A stretch of DNA of 64,000 nucleotides from Chrysomallon squamiferum (taxonomy: Eukaryota > Mollusca > Gastropoda > Neomphalida > Peltospiridae): the NCBI GenBank assembly GCA_012295275.1, contig CM022676.1, forward strand, positions 13,079,721 through 13,143,720, written 5' to 3'. Below, piece after piece: positions 1 through 11,500 of the stretch. The notes beneath the pieces were generated by a model. That model saw only the letters and a list, made by a program, of their open reading frames with translations, was not told the DNA's origin and did not search any database. A program made the translations under genes and the position numbers. Each line of letters starts with the position of its first letter. The stretch's first letter is position 1.

Positions 1-1613
1 CCTGGCAACACTAGGGACTGGAATTGGAATTGGTCTTGTAGTAGGAATAATTCTGCTCTGCGTTGCCGAAACAGTCATTCTACTCATCTTGAGGAGAAGA
101 GGTTATACAATCCGAGGTCAACTAAATTATAAACTCATTCTTTAGTTATTGTTTTGTTCGTTTGAATGTTTCAATTTTATTATATTTTATTTTGTTTTGT
201 TTTTTACTTTTAACTAAATATTTATTAAAACACTATCATCCTTTCTTTTTTTGTTTTTATTATTGATCTATTTATTTATTTATATTTATTTTTTGTCTTA
301 GCTAGTGTTATATATATACACACACGCACGCACACACACGTATGTGTACATATAAATTTATTTCATTTTTTGTTTATGATTTGTTTGTTTCTTCATTTGC
401 TTGTTTAAATAAATTTGAATTATTTTAATCTAACAGTACATATTTAGCTTGTTCGATAGAATTTTATAATAAACCTTTACAGGTTCAGACGGTAAAATGA
501 AAATGAAATACACACGTGAGTACTGTGTTGAAATATTTCTGATTACTGCTCATCATGATGTATGATATTCAGATGTCTCTTCACTAACTTACCTGCAGCT
601 GTTTTCTGATATGTAAATCAATATGTTTAAGTGTATATGTCTGCATTATATAGCTACTTCTGTTCCAAGCAACTGCTGTTCTTAAATTATATATGGATGA
701 AATATATATTAACTGATAATAGCAAATGTACACCGTTGCACTAATAAAAATGCTTCCATAAATTATGTGATTGTCTCGTTATTAAAATCCTACTAAGAAC
801 AAATATACTTGATATAATACTAGTATATTTTGTTCATGTCCTGTTTTACAGATATCAAGATGTGTCTATGGATTCAGTTCAGGAAACAGGTGTTCGTTCA
901 GGTAACATAAGATATTCAATGTTTCGAATGAGTTCTTTTGACTTCACTTTTATTACAAAACTGTCGATTCGAAGAAGCTGCCTTGTTAACACTTAAAACG
1001 GTTCAAACTGAAAACCAGACGGTTAGACACAGATGTTCATTAAATGTTACGTGAGAAAAAAGTTAGGACCTGTTTTCAAAAATAACTAATGAGAAACAAA
1101 TATACATTGTATTTCAAGTTAAATTTCAAACAAGACTAAAAGAACATCATTACATTTGCTTTATATTAAAAAATTTGCATTGAATTAAATGAATTAAAAT
1201 AAACGCCTAATATTTTTTTTCAAACTTACCATAATAAATATTTTTCTAGAAAATATAGCTGAATTCAACAAAAATTGTGTTTCAAAATGAGTACAAATAG
1301 TTTATGTAAATACTAATAAATTTATAGAACATTCTCAAATACCTGCTGCTGAGTACGAGTGTCTACAATCACGTGATGCACCTGCGTATGAAAAGTTGAA
1401 GGTGTCCGCCAACAGACGGCCGTCAGGTAAAATTATTTATGTGTCGTCCATTTTCCCAGATTCCCATTTAGAATTATTTATTTTTATTTACGATGATACA
1501 GTTTATCCAAATAAGACGTCAATTGCTAATAACTTTTTATTATAGTAAAATGAAATGTCTGTTTTTAAAGAAAATGTGAAAAGTTTTCATTCCTTATTCT
1601 TTTTCAATGAGTA

Positions 1614-1659
<46 letters not shown>

Positions 1660-1801
1660 TAGATTTAAAAAAATCTTTTTAGGAATGATGGTTTCCCAGT
1701 GTTTGTCGTTATTCTAAAAAAAATATATTTTTTTTTTATCTCAATCCTTTTTTTATCTCTCTTTTTTTCCCCTAGGAAATGTATATGAAAATACTGTATA
1801 A
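1..1801 (+). CDS. Receptor A1, 3' part only: TM and ITAM tail exons
   Basis: This is the 3' end of a class A Ig receptor whose ectodomain lies before the window. Exons: 1-116 (TM), 483-515, 852-901, 1328-1426, 1776-1801 (stop TAA). All have GT-AG borders and match A2 (36218-38089) nearly base for base, introns included. The TM exon encodes a Gly-rich hydrophobic span with an internal acidic residue (CVAETVILL) followed by an LRRRG stop-transfer. Exon 1328-1426 holds YECL-x7-YEKL, an ITAM-like motif, and the last exon ends VYENTV. Oddity: exon 483-515 has four A at 494-497 where A2 and A3 have five. Read literally this shifts frame and meets TGA at 1397-1399, destroying the ITAM. It may be a consensus error or a real loss. 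The family assignment is confident; functionality is not. Confidence 0.75.
1328..1426 (+). CDS. A1 cytoplasmic ITAM exon
   Basis: The exon is 99 nt, phase 1-1, with acceptor tttatag and donor gtaaaa. In the paralogous frame it encodes the tandem tyrosine motif YECLQSRDAPAYEKL, two YxxL boxes seven residues apart. That frame is reached only if the A-run in the exon at 483-515 is five long, as it is in A2 and A3. Confidence 0.7.
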
Positions 1802-1859
1802 TTGACTGAACATCAAAACATTTCAAGGATGAAACTATCGCTCGTACATCGCTGGAACT

Positions 1860-1898
<39 letters not shown>

Positions 1899-2680
1899 AC
1901 TTTTTATAACATTCATACATTCAGTCATATATTTATAACATTGATACATTCAAAGAGAGTTGTAACAAAGTGACAGAGTAATGATATTAAATAACATTTT
2001 GTTGTGTTTCTGTGTCTGCACGGAATTGATGCTGAAGTTTGCTCTACAAGACAACATACAACGTCATCCTCGTTTCATTAACTTGTATAATTTCTGTTTC
2101 TAACTTATTTACTGAAAATTATAACAGAACCGATACTTTCACACAAGATGTGTAACAGTGAGATATTTCAATTTGATATTTACTGTAATAAAAAAAAAGT
2201 TCATTGTAAGCTGTCTTGTTTTAATTTCATTCAACTAATTTACTATTTCACTTTATTTCACATCGTGTGCTAAACGACAAAATGATTCCGCTTCAATTTG
2301 GAAAGTGGGTTTTTGATATAAAAAGAAATAAAACAAAACTTACAATTAAGAAGATAAGCTTTGTAATTCTCTTATATCTGTATTCACTGTTTATTTCATA
2401 TCAGTTTATTAAATGCATGAGTTTAAATATTTACAATTAACTTGTAACATTTAATGTTGATTGATATTTTGTTAAAAAATTATCTAAATTAGATGCGAAA
2501 TACACAGTTACTGATCTATTCTCAAGTGAGTGACATAAAAACGTAAAGAAGTAAACAGCTGTAAATGTTTTGTAAACACCGAAATTTTCAATATATGATT
2601 ACTGATAAATAACTAAAAAAAATCATGTGAAATGTAATAAATAAAGTGAAATAAATATAGACACTTCAATAGAATGACAG
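1802..2680 (+). other. Class A 3' flank with (GA)n tract
   Basis: No gene is seen. The block after the A1 stop, with a (GA)n tract at 1864-1895, is repeated after A2 (38090-39085). Its distal half is also found at 29581-30410, where no class A coding exons precede it. It runs directly into a leader/promoter cassette. Confidence 0.7.
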
Positions 2681-2767
2681 CGCTATGGAAACGTGACACA
2701 ATAACTTAACCTAGGTAAAGTACAGCTCGTGTACCCGCAAGAAACAAGTTTAGTCACAACATTCGCA
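2681..2767 (+). promoter_or_regulatory. Conserved leader cassette upstream block, copy 1
   Basis: This block of about 90 nt shares gcgctat, acgtgacacaata, aacctag, actcgtgtacc and gaaacaagtttagtcacaac with the blocks before the leader exons at 3209, 30506, 30885, 39184, 39708 and 50251. Conservation up to the ATG suggests core promoter plus 5' UTR. No TATA box stands out, and the start site is unknown. Confidence 0.55.
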
Positions 2768-2821
2768 ATGGCGCTGTTGAGATATTTACTAGTTTCTGTC
2801 ATGACTGTTAGATACAGCAAG
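2768..2821 (+). pseudogene. Decayed leader exon (signal peptide)
   Basis: It encodes MALLRYLLVSVMTVRYSK, a signal-peptide-like stretch matching the A3 leader at 39184. It is 54 nt instead of 55: AGCAAG replaces AGCACAG before the donor, so it ends in phase 0. Joined to the phase-1 Ig1 exon of B1 it soon gives a stop. Probably not used for B1. Confidence 0.6.
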
Positions 2822-2931
2822 GTAATTTGTATTTATTTATTTATTGATACAAAACATGTTAGATATTACAGATAAAAACCATGTACTTAAAACATAAGAC
2901 GGTTATTCAGTCTGTGTCCTAGTTAGAACAG

Positions 2932-2985
<54 letters not shown>

Positions 2986-3109
2986 TCATTTTTTTTGTCT
3001 AATTTTCTTATTTTTATTTTTAGTTTATTATTTTATTTTTTTATTTTCGTGCGTCTTGAAAAGAATGACATTTTCATACTTTAACCGAGACAAAAGTAAA
3101 CAGATTTAT

Positions 3110-3208
3110 GACAACAGGAGCGCAGTTGAAAACACGTGACACAAACATAACCTAGATCAAGTACAACTCGTGTACCCGGAAGAAACAAGTTTAGTCACAA
3201 CATTCACA
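3110..3208 (+). promoter_or_regulatory. Putative promoter/5' UTR of receptor B1
   Basis: This is a conserved cassette block (acgtgacacaaacataacctag, split here for reference at the common acgtgaca and aacctag cores, then actcgtgtaccc and gaaacaagtttagtcacaac) ending at the intact leader ATG. It closely resembles 39605-39707 before A3. The promoter role is inferred from conservation and position only. Confidence 0.55.
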
Positions 3209-3263
3209 ATGGCGATAGTGGGATACTTACTTGTTTCTGTGTCGATTGTTGAATATTGTTTAG
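3209..3263 (+). CDS. B1 leader exon (signal peptide)
   Basis: It encodes MAIVGYLLVSVSIVEYCLG with a phase-1 gtaagt donor. It is hydrophobic with small residues near the end, and 55 nt like the intact leaders of A2, A3 and B2. It is the only upstream leader with intact ATG, frame and donor before B1 Ig1. Confidence 0.65.
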
Positions 3264-6057
3264 GTAAGTTTTATTGTTATTATTTAATTCATACATTAAA
3301 ACACACATATTAGATATTAGCGATATAAACCATGTACTGACAACCTATTCAATCTGTGACCCGGTTACAGCTAGTTTCGTGTTGAATTTTAACTTGAAGT
3401 TTTATCACTGCGTGTTACATAAACTGTACGACGTATGTATCACAAATGGATTATTAGCAACAGATATTTTATATTTATACACATTCTGATTCTTTTGCAT
3501 GAAACAGTTCACTGTCTGAGTGATTAATAAATAAATAAACAAATAACGCAATAATATATTCTACTGAAAAGAGACCAAGTTAAAACAACGTTATTACAAT
3601 CTAGTAAAAGACAGTGCTCTACAGTTGTAATGAAATGAACCGTGAAAAGCTGTGAGATGGTGTCACTGACAGACACTGCTGAACTTAACAAGCTACAGGA
3701 GAAACACGGGTTAAGAAAGTTAAAGTTAACTCTGTGTTAAAGTCCATATCCTCTCGGATCTCCTTGGCAACCAGTATTTTAGGAGCGAAGTATTTGCAAA
3801 AAACTTTCAGAGATGACTGAAGGAACACTTGGAAACATTGTTAATGAAGAATCACAGCAATGATCTTTGAATTTTCGCTTTTAAAAGAAGATACAATTTG
3901 ACGGTTACGGAATGGACTGTGGCTGAGAGGATATGGCAGTGAAGACTAATATTCTATTGGAATATATCGATAAAACATAATTGTAGAGTTAACCTTTCAC
4001 TTCAGTATAATTTAAAATGTAAATTGCAAAACGTTTCAACTACAGAAACAGATGGACGATGAAATAAAAAAATATATATACATACATACAATAAACTAAA
4101 CTAAACTAAACTAAATAAATATAAAAGAAATGAACACAAATATAAGAAAACGTATACTGTTTTGTTATTTTTACACCCACCATAACACATTAATACTTGT
4201 TATATTCTTAATTCTTTAGATTAGCCTTGTAATTGTCGGCGTTTTCATTAAGAAACTAAACGAATCGAAGAAATTTCTAACCATTTTGTGAAATGAATCT
4301 AACAGTGTAATGTAATTTTCGTATTACCACATTTGTAAATGTTTAATTAAGAGTGTATTTTCATTGTGCGATTCGTTCACTTGTCATAAACAAATTGTGC
4401 GGTTTTAATAATATATAGTGATAAAGCTTTATCTAAAGTTTTAAAACCAGCTCTAATCAGCAGAGAGACTGAATAGAGGTGTTACACCGTTATTAATCCT
4501 ATTATCGGTAATAATTCAAAACATTTTTGTTATTATTATTATTATTTTTTTTTTTTTTTTTATCAACCGAAAATTAAAACCAAAAGTTTACCTGGACACT
4601 AACTAACAATCAAGACAAAAACAAGTAAATATCTCAGCATTGTCAGAGTCTCGCCATTGTGAATGTTGTGACTAAACTTTGTTTCTACCGGGTGTCCAGA
4701 TTATCTTCCTGTCTCATGTTTTCACTACGGCGTTGTCACTGTGTAAAAGCGTCTACTATTTTCCCTATATTATTTATTTCACTTTATTTGTTATTTAACG
4801 CCACATTAACGGCGCTAATAGGATTCTTACTTGTTTCTGTCATGACTGTTAGATACAGTGTGGGTAAGTTACTGAAAGTGTTAGATTAATAGTGTGACAC
4901 CAGTATATAATCGTAGCAACTTCAGCGGAATCTTTTCGAAATTGTTCGAGACTTTAAGCTATAAATAGCGAACATAATTTTCATGTGTTGAGAACGACAC
5001 AGAACTAAACTAGATGATTATCATGAAAGATATCAAATTCTTCCTTGATGTATTTTCAACGTTTTCAAGTTGAATTGAAGATAAGATTTCCCTCATATAA
5101 AAGCATATTGTATAATTATAACAAAACCAAAATTGTTTTTATTTTGGTCTTCTCTTTGCAACATTCAGTGGTTTTTGACAAGCGCTAATTCCAGCAAAAG
5201 AAGATCTCTATTATAATGAAAGTTTCTCTGTTATTTATCGTACCAGGATTTGTTCACGTGCATGTGAATTTAATAATGTCATATTATTATACAAATAGAA
5301 ACACGTTTTACTGGGCGAATGTCATAAATGTAGTAAGTGATATAAGATGAAAAGAAATCAAGTGACAAATAGAAAGTATACAGTATACCAAAAAGTAAAT
5401 TTAAAAACTAAATTTGGTAATTTTGCTATCTTACTTCAACGAAAGAAAATAATAAACTTAATGTGGCGCAAAATAACAAATAAAGTGAAATAAATAATAT
5501 AGGAAAAATAGTAGACGCTTTTACAAAGTGACAGCACCGTAGCAAAAACATGACACAACAAAATGATCTGGACACCCGGAAGAAACAAGTTTAGTCAAAG
5601 CATTCAGAATGTAAAACCTTTATTCAGTTTCTCTGCTGATTAGAGCTGGTTTTAGGTTAAAACGTAGAGATTTCGTTATATTTCTGGATAATCTGATGGA
5701 ATTTCGAGTATGTTCCAAGTGCGCGACAATTATTTCGTTCCAGGGATTTAATGAATACAGAATTATGATCATCATCAATGTCATCATTATTATTATCATT
5801 ATTATTATTATTATTATTTTCATAACAATTTTCATAATTATTATTCGTTTGTTGTCTGTAGTTTGTTTTTTCGTTTCTTCGATGTGCTTCTTGCTACCTG
5901 TTTAACGTATTCCAGTCTGTTTGTGTGCAGTTCAGTTATATTCATGGATCTGGCATGTATCCCGCCATAAATTCAAAATTCGGGAGAATTTATAAGGCAT
6001 CTCTCACCGTTCTTTAGATGTTTAATATTCTATCCGTTCCCATAGTGTCTTCTTCTT

Positions 6058-6088
<31 letters not shown>

Positions 6089-7639
6089 TTATTATTATTA
6101 TTATTATTATTACTAATTTTTGTTTCACCACTGAAATAATAATGATATGATTGAAATGGTCTCTGTAGTACCCACTTGCCTCGTTCTTATTTTATTTAAT
6201 AGTTAACACTAGGCCGAATAATTTTATATGAGATAGAAGTAGTCCCGTTATAGACTTTATAGTAGCGATAGCACTGTAGCATGACATAACAAAATAATCT
6301 GGACGCCTGGAAAAAACAAGTTTAGTCACAACATTCACAAAGGCGCTGTTTAGATGTTTACTTGTTTCTGTCGTCATTATAAGACAGAGTAAATTATTTA
6401 AATCGTTAGATTTATGATAAACCAAAAAAGCCATCATGACTGTGCTGAAGTTTTAAAACTTTAATCAACCAGTTTTCTGTATAAAGTTAGATAACATTTC
6501 TTAAATTGAACTTACTCGATATACGATTCAGTTGCAGTGTGACGTTATCAACGCACGATTATAATATCTTCACTCGACATTTAAACAATGATGATGACGA
6601 TGGTGATATCGATATTTCCACAAAAAGGACTGTAACTCACGTCAGGCGTAGTTTCAGTTTTCTCATTACATGGAGAGAAGCTGTAAAAAATATAATAATA
6701 AATATGTAAAACGAAAAGTCATCAAGCGAAGAACAGTGAGAAAGAGACACTAGCAAAATAATCAATTAACAATTAAATTTTATTTTTAAAATATTCTCTG
6801 CAATAATAAAAAAATAAAACCAAAAAAAAAAAAAAAATAACAAAATAAAATAGAATAAAATAAATTATCTATTATAAGCTATATTATTACGGATAATCGA
6901 TTTTATTACTCGAAATATAAATGAAAATATTGGAAAATGTCTATAATAATTTAATTAAATCCAACCTTTTTCTGTTCAATTTGTGAAGCAGGTGCTTTGT
7001 GTGTTCTTTATATAGGAGTCATGTTTACTGTGTTAAAGATAACTCTGTGCCTTTTTCGACAACGGCCGAAACTTTCAGTTGCCTCGTTTTCTGTTGTAGG
7101 GTTAGAACAGAAAGGCCATATTCTCTTTCCAAACTTATAATCGTAACTATTTTAACACAAGAAATGAGGCAGTTTTATGTCGTTAAGGTTTTTATGTTGT
7201 GCAGTTTAAATGGCATCAACATCGGACGCATAAATAGGATTTTTGTGGATAAGTTCTTGCTTTTCTCCTTTAAATGTACACAACTCAAGCCACCCGACAT
7301 TACCAGACAAAACTACTATAGAGCACTCAGTGATGATTCGGTAATATTCTGTAATTGCGATTTTCCATATCTAATTTTGAATATTGCCTTATGTGAAAAC
7401 TACCAGAGATAATAACTTAACATTTTCAACAAGAACAGACAATATCCGTGTATTTAAGCACTCACTATCACAACTTATCTTTAGAATGATTAATCTTTAG
7501 CTGGAACAAGGAAATGTAAAAAAAAAAAAAAAAAAAACATTTTTTTTTCTTCTAAAACTAAATTTTTAGACAGAAATAATCCTTTATATTTTTCGTCCTC
7601 TCATTTTTAATTATTTATTTATCTAATATTCATTTATTA

Positions 7640-7694
<55 letters not shown>

Positions 7695-8021
7695 TTACTA
7701 CAGTCATCTGATTTAGTACGGGAACTGGTTTTACTCGATATTAGATATATTTTCAAGTACATTCTAGTGGTGTTATCTTTGTTCCATTTAAGTTACATCA
7801 TCAAAGAAATTGACTCGAGGTATTTTACTAAGCAATTTATATTTCATTTAAACGATGATATTGGCTTCAGATTCCTTATCCGACATGTTTTGTTTTGTTT
7901 TGTTTTTTCCCATCGGAATTAAAAATCTGAGAAGATATATATATATATATACACACACATCTTTTTTTTTTTTTTTTTTTTTTTGTATTTTAAGATTTAG
8001 TAGTTTTGAATAAATAATCGC

Positions 8022-8064
<43 letters not shown>

Positions 8065-8514
8065 GAAAAGAAAAAAGACAGAAAAAGCCATTTAATGAAA
8101 ATCTGTCTTCATTATATCATTTTATCACTTAATTTATTGTATTTACTTACTTACTTACTTACTTATTTCCAACTAGGAAATGGAATTCTTGCAACAAACA
8201 AGAACATAGCAGTTGTTGGTCAACCTCTTACTTTGACGTACACAAGTGATAATGACAACATTACCAAGTCTGTGAATTTTAAGAGGAATTTATTCATAAA
8301 AGGATTATGCAAATCACTGTCAGATGGTGGACTTTGTGGTTCTGGAGCTCCTGGAATCAGTGTAACAAGACAATCTGCAAATGTTATAACTTTGAAGATT
8401 TCATCTTTCAGTGAAACAAAACATGCAGGAACGTGGACAGTTGAAGAAAACAGTATCTTTTCAAATGAAATCATTTTAACACCTCCCTTTGCTAGTAAGT
8501 CAGACATACAGCTT

Positions 8515-8564
<50 letters not shown>

Positions 8565-11500
8565 TACACACATAGACAGACACACAGAGTAAATGAATAA
8601 AAAAAGTATGATTATTAAGGACTAAATATATAATTTGCATCATAAAGCTTATTTTAATGTACAGCTGTTTTAAAGTTTCTTTCCATACTAAAGACAAAAT
8701 ATGTATTAGATGAGTTAAATTACAATCCTTATTTAAGTACATATTTAATTAATGCCAAACGAAAAGAGTGTAAATATAAACTGAAATCTGAGAAAATATT
8801 TACTGAAGGTACTGGATTAGTTGTGGTTTGTTCAGGAAGGAGTAGTTTGGAAACTGTAATAAAAGTCATAAAATATTGACGATTTTGTTCCTCCAAGAAA
8901 TATTAGAAATGTCAGTTTATTTTCTGTTGAGTTTGCATAATAACTATCTAACAATTCTACATACCCTGCCTTAACACGTTTCAAATATTGAAAGTTATAA
9001 CTGTAAAAAGAATAAGACATCTTTACTATGTTCGGCTTATTGTTTATAAATTGTTCACACTGGTAAATAAAATTTGTGAAAGTTTAATAAAATGTACAAA
9101 ACGGAAATTCAGCAATGTTAATCGTACTTTTGTTTTCTTACTCAAGCTTAACATTTAATATTATTCACTCAAGGACAGGTACAAAGATTAAATTTTAGAC
9201 TTTTTAAAATAATTTTCACATCTTGCCCATCTAGCTATGAGAGAACTTTCACATTTATTAATGGAAAAAACATTAAAATCTGATATATATCATTTAAAAA
9301 ATACCACATTCTACGTTTCTAAAATTTAGAAAGGATTTTCACAAGATTGTTTTTGTCCTATGCATCGCTGAATGGTATTGTTATAAGAACACCTCAAGAT
9401 GTGTAAAACTTTAACAGTAGTGATTTGCAAATATTTTTACTTATTTTTCACCCTGTAATCTGTCTTTGTGTAGAACACGATTATTCACCCCAACATTTTG
9501 AAAATAACTACATTATGCTAAGACAAAATTAAGATTTCATGATCAAATTTAAATATATGGATTTTGGTTTTAAAAGGTAACAGAGCATCATTAAACTTTA
9601 TTCAAGAGAATTAGCAATACATTTATTTCTTGTATTTTGTGTTTTCTCAATTATGTAAAAAAAGAAAAAATAAATAACATAAAGAAATTGTTTTAAGAGC
9701 TGTGATATATACATACATATAGTGTATTAGCAGTACTTTTCAGATTAAATTTCTGTATTTCTTTTTAGCTGTTGTTGATACGTCTGTGATTAATTTCACT
9801 GATGCGTGTCCAGTGCAGACAGACACTGATTGTCGGACAGAGTTTTCTCTCACCATAACGACTGGCTGTGCTTACCCAGCTGTCAACATCTCCTGGAAGT
9901 TTACTGATAAAACTTCTGTGGTAAATCAGCTTCCTGGAAAGATTAAACACAGATTTAAATGTTTCAGTGATGGAATTTATAAAGGGAAAATTAATCATGT
10001 TTTTTTAATCATGTTTGTGATACAACATTTATTTTAAATAATACCGTATAAAGAAAAAGACATTGACTGGTACAAGTTTAAGTCCAACGTGTCAAGTAAA
10101 CCAGAGAATAACGCTAGTGCAGGTTTTTGAGTTTTAATAAGGATGGTAGTAACTACAAAACAATTACACCGAAAGCTTTTTTTTTTCTCTAATAAATATT
10201 TTGTATTAATGTTGGTATCTTTCTGTTGGCCAAATCTGATCAGACTTATCCATAGTAAGTCCGGTAAATACTGTAAAATAAACTGAATATTTTTAAAGCA
10301 GTTTCCTACATTTTACGATTTCTACACCAAATGTGTTTATCATGCCATAACTCCTGTTACCTTTGATGAATCCAATATTATGATACATGACAAGAAAACA
10401 CAAATGCAGCTCTTTCCATTTTCCCAAAAAGCAACCAATTTTAATTTATTTATTTAATATAATATTTATATTTGAGAACTTGATACCAGTTACTGCAATA
10501 GATAGTAATTATTGTACAATTACACTAGTATTTATAACAACACACTTTTGTTTTCATTTCATCATTATATTAGTTAAAGGAAAAAACTGATAATGATATT
10601 TCCATCTTATTTTTCTGTTTAAGAATTTGACTCCAGTTACTGCAACATACAGTAATGGCTGTACAAGTCCACAAGTTAAAACTGTTGCCAGGCTGACTAT
10701 GAATTATTTAACTGTACAAGGAAAAGTTAATGTCACCACTCACTTGATTCATCCATCTTTTAATAATGATGTCTGTAACAAGTTTATCTGTACTGCTCAC
10801 TTTCCAGGTAAGTAAAGATTAAATATCTAAACTATTCTGTATTTTCATTAGTTGAAGTAAATGTAAATATAGTTTTGCAAGTTTCATGTATGCACAATAA
10901 GATATAATTAATTACTGATATATATTTATGAAGTTACTTAATATCTAAAATATTTATTTTGGTTTTGTAATTATTATGTATGAATGAATAAATAAATAAA
11001 TAAACAAATAAACAAATAAGTAACATTTTATTAAATGCTCAGTGCGACAAAGTAATTTTTTATTTTTTTTTATTTACAACAGTTCAAGTAAAAGAGGTGA
11101 CACAATTAAACATCAGTTCACACAAAGATAAAATACAAATCAGAGAAGGTTTTGTCTCTCACACATGTGTCACGTCACCTAGCAACCCAATCCCGTCTGT
11201 TTACTGGTACAAGAATAATCAACAGATACACACAGGAATCACCAACATAAATATCACATCAGGTGACCTGACTGTAAGAAAGAGTTCTGTGTCACTCACA
11301 CTGACTGAGTCAGATGATGGACACAGTGTTTACTGCAAGGCAGGGATTCCTGGACAAACTCTTGTAACATCCAACACTGGAATACTTGATGTGTGGTGTA
11401 AGACTTTTAACATTAGAAATTTTAAAAGTGTTTAAATAACTAAATAATTTCTAAGTTATCTTCTTAATTTTATTTGTAAAAGAATATAAAATTTAACTTA

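Noticed and set aside
6999-7412. 137-codon open frame in B1 intron 1
   Set aside because: No domain, no paralogue in the corresponding introns and no splice-consistent ends that suit the family; probably chance, though RNA could overturn this.
8220-8742. Cys-Val-rich minus-strand open frames
   Set aside because: They are antisense readings of a (CA)n tract and of the B1 Ig1 exon.
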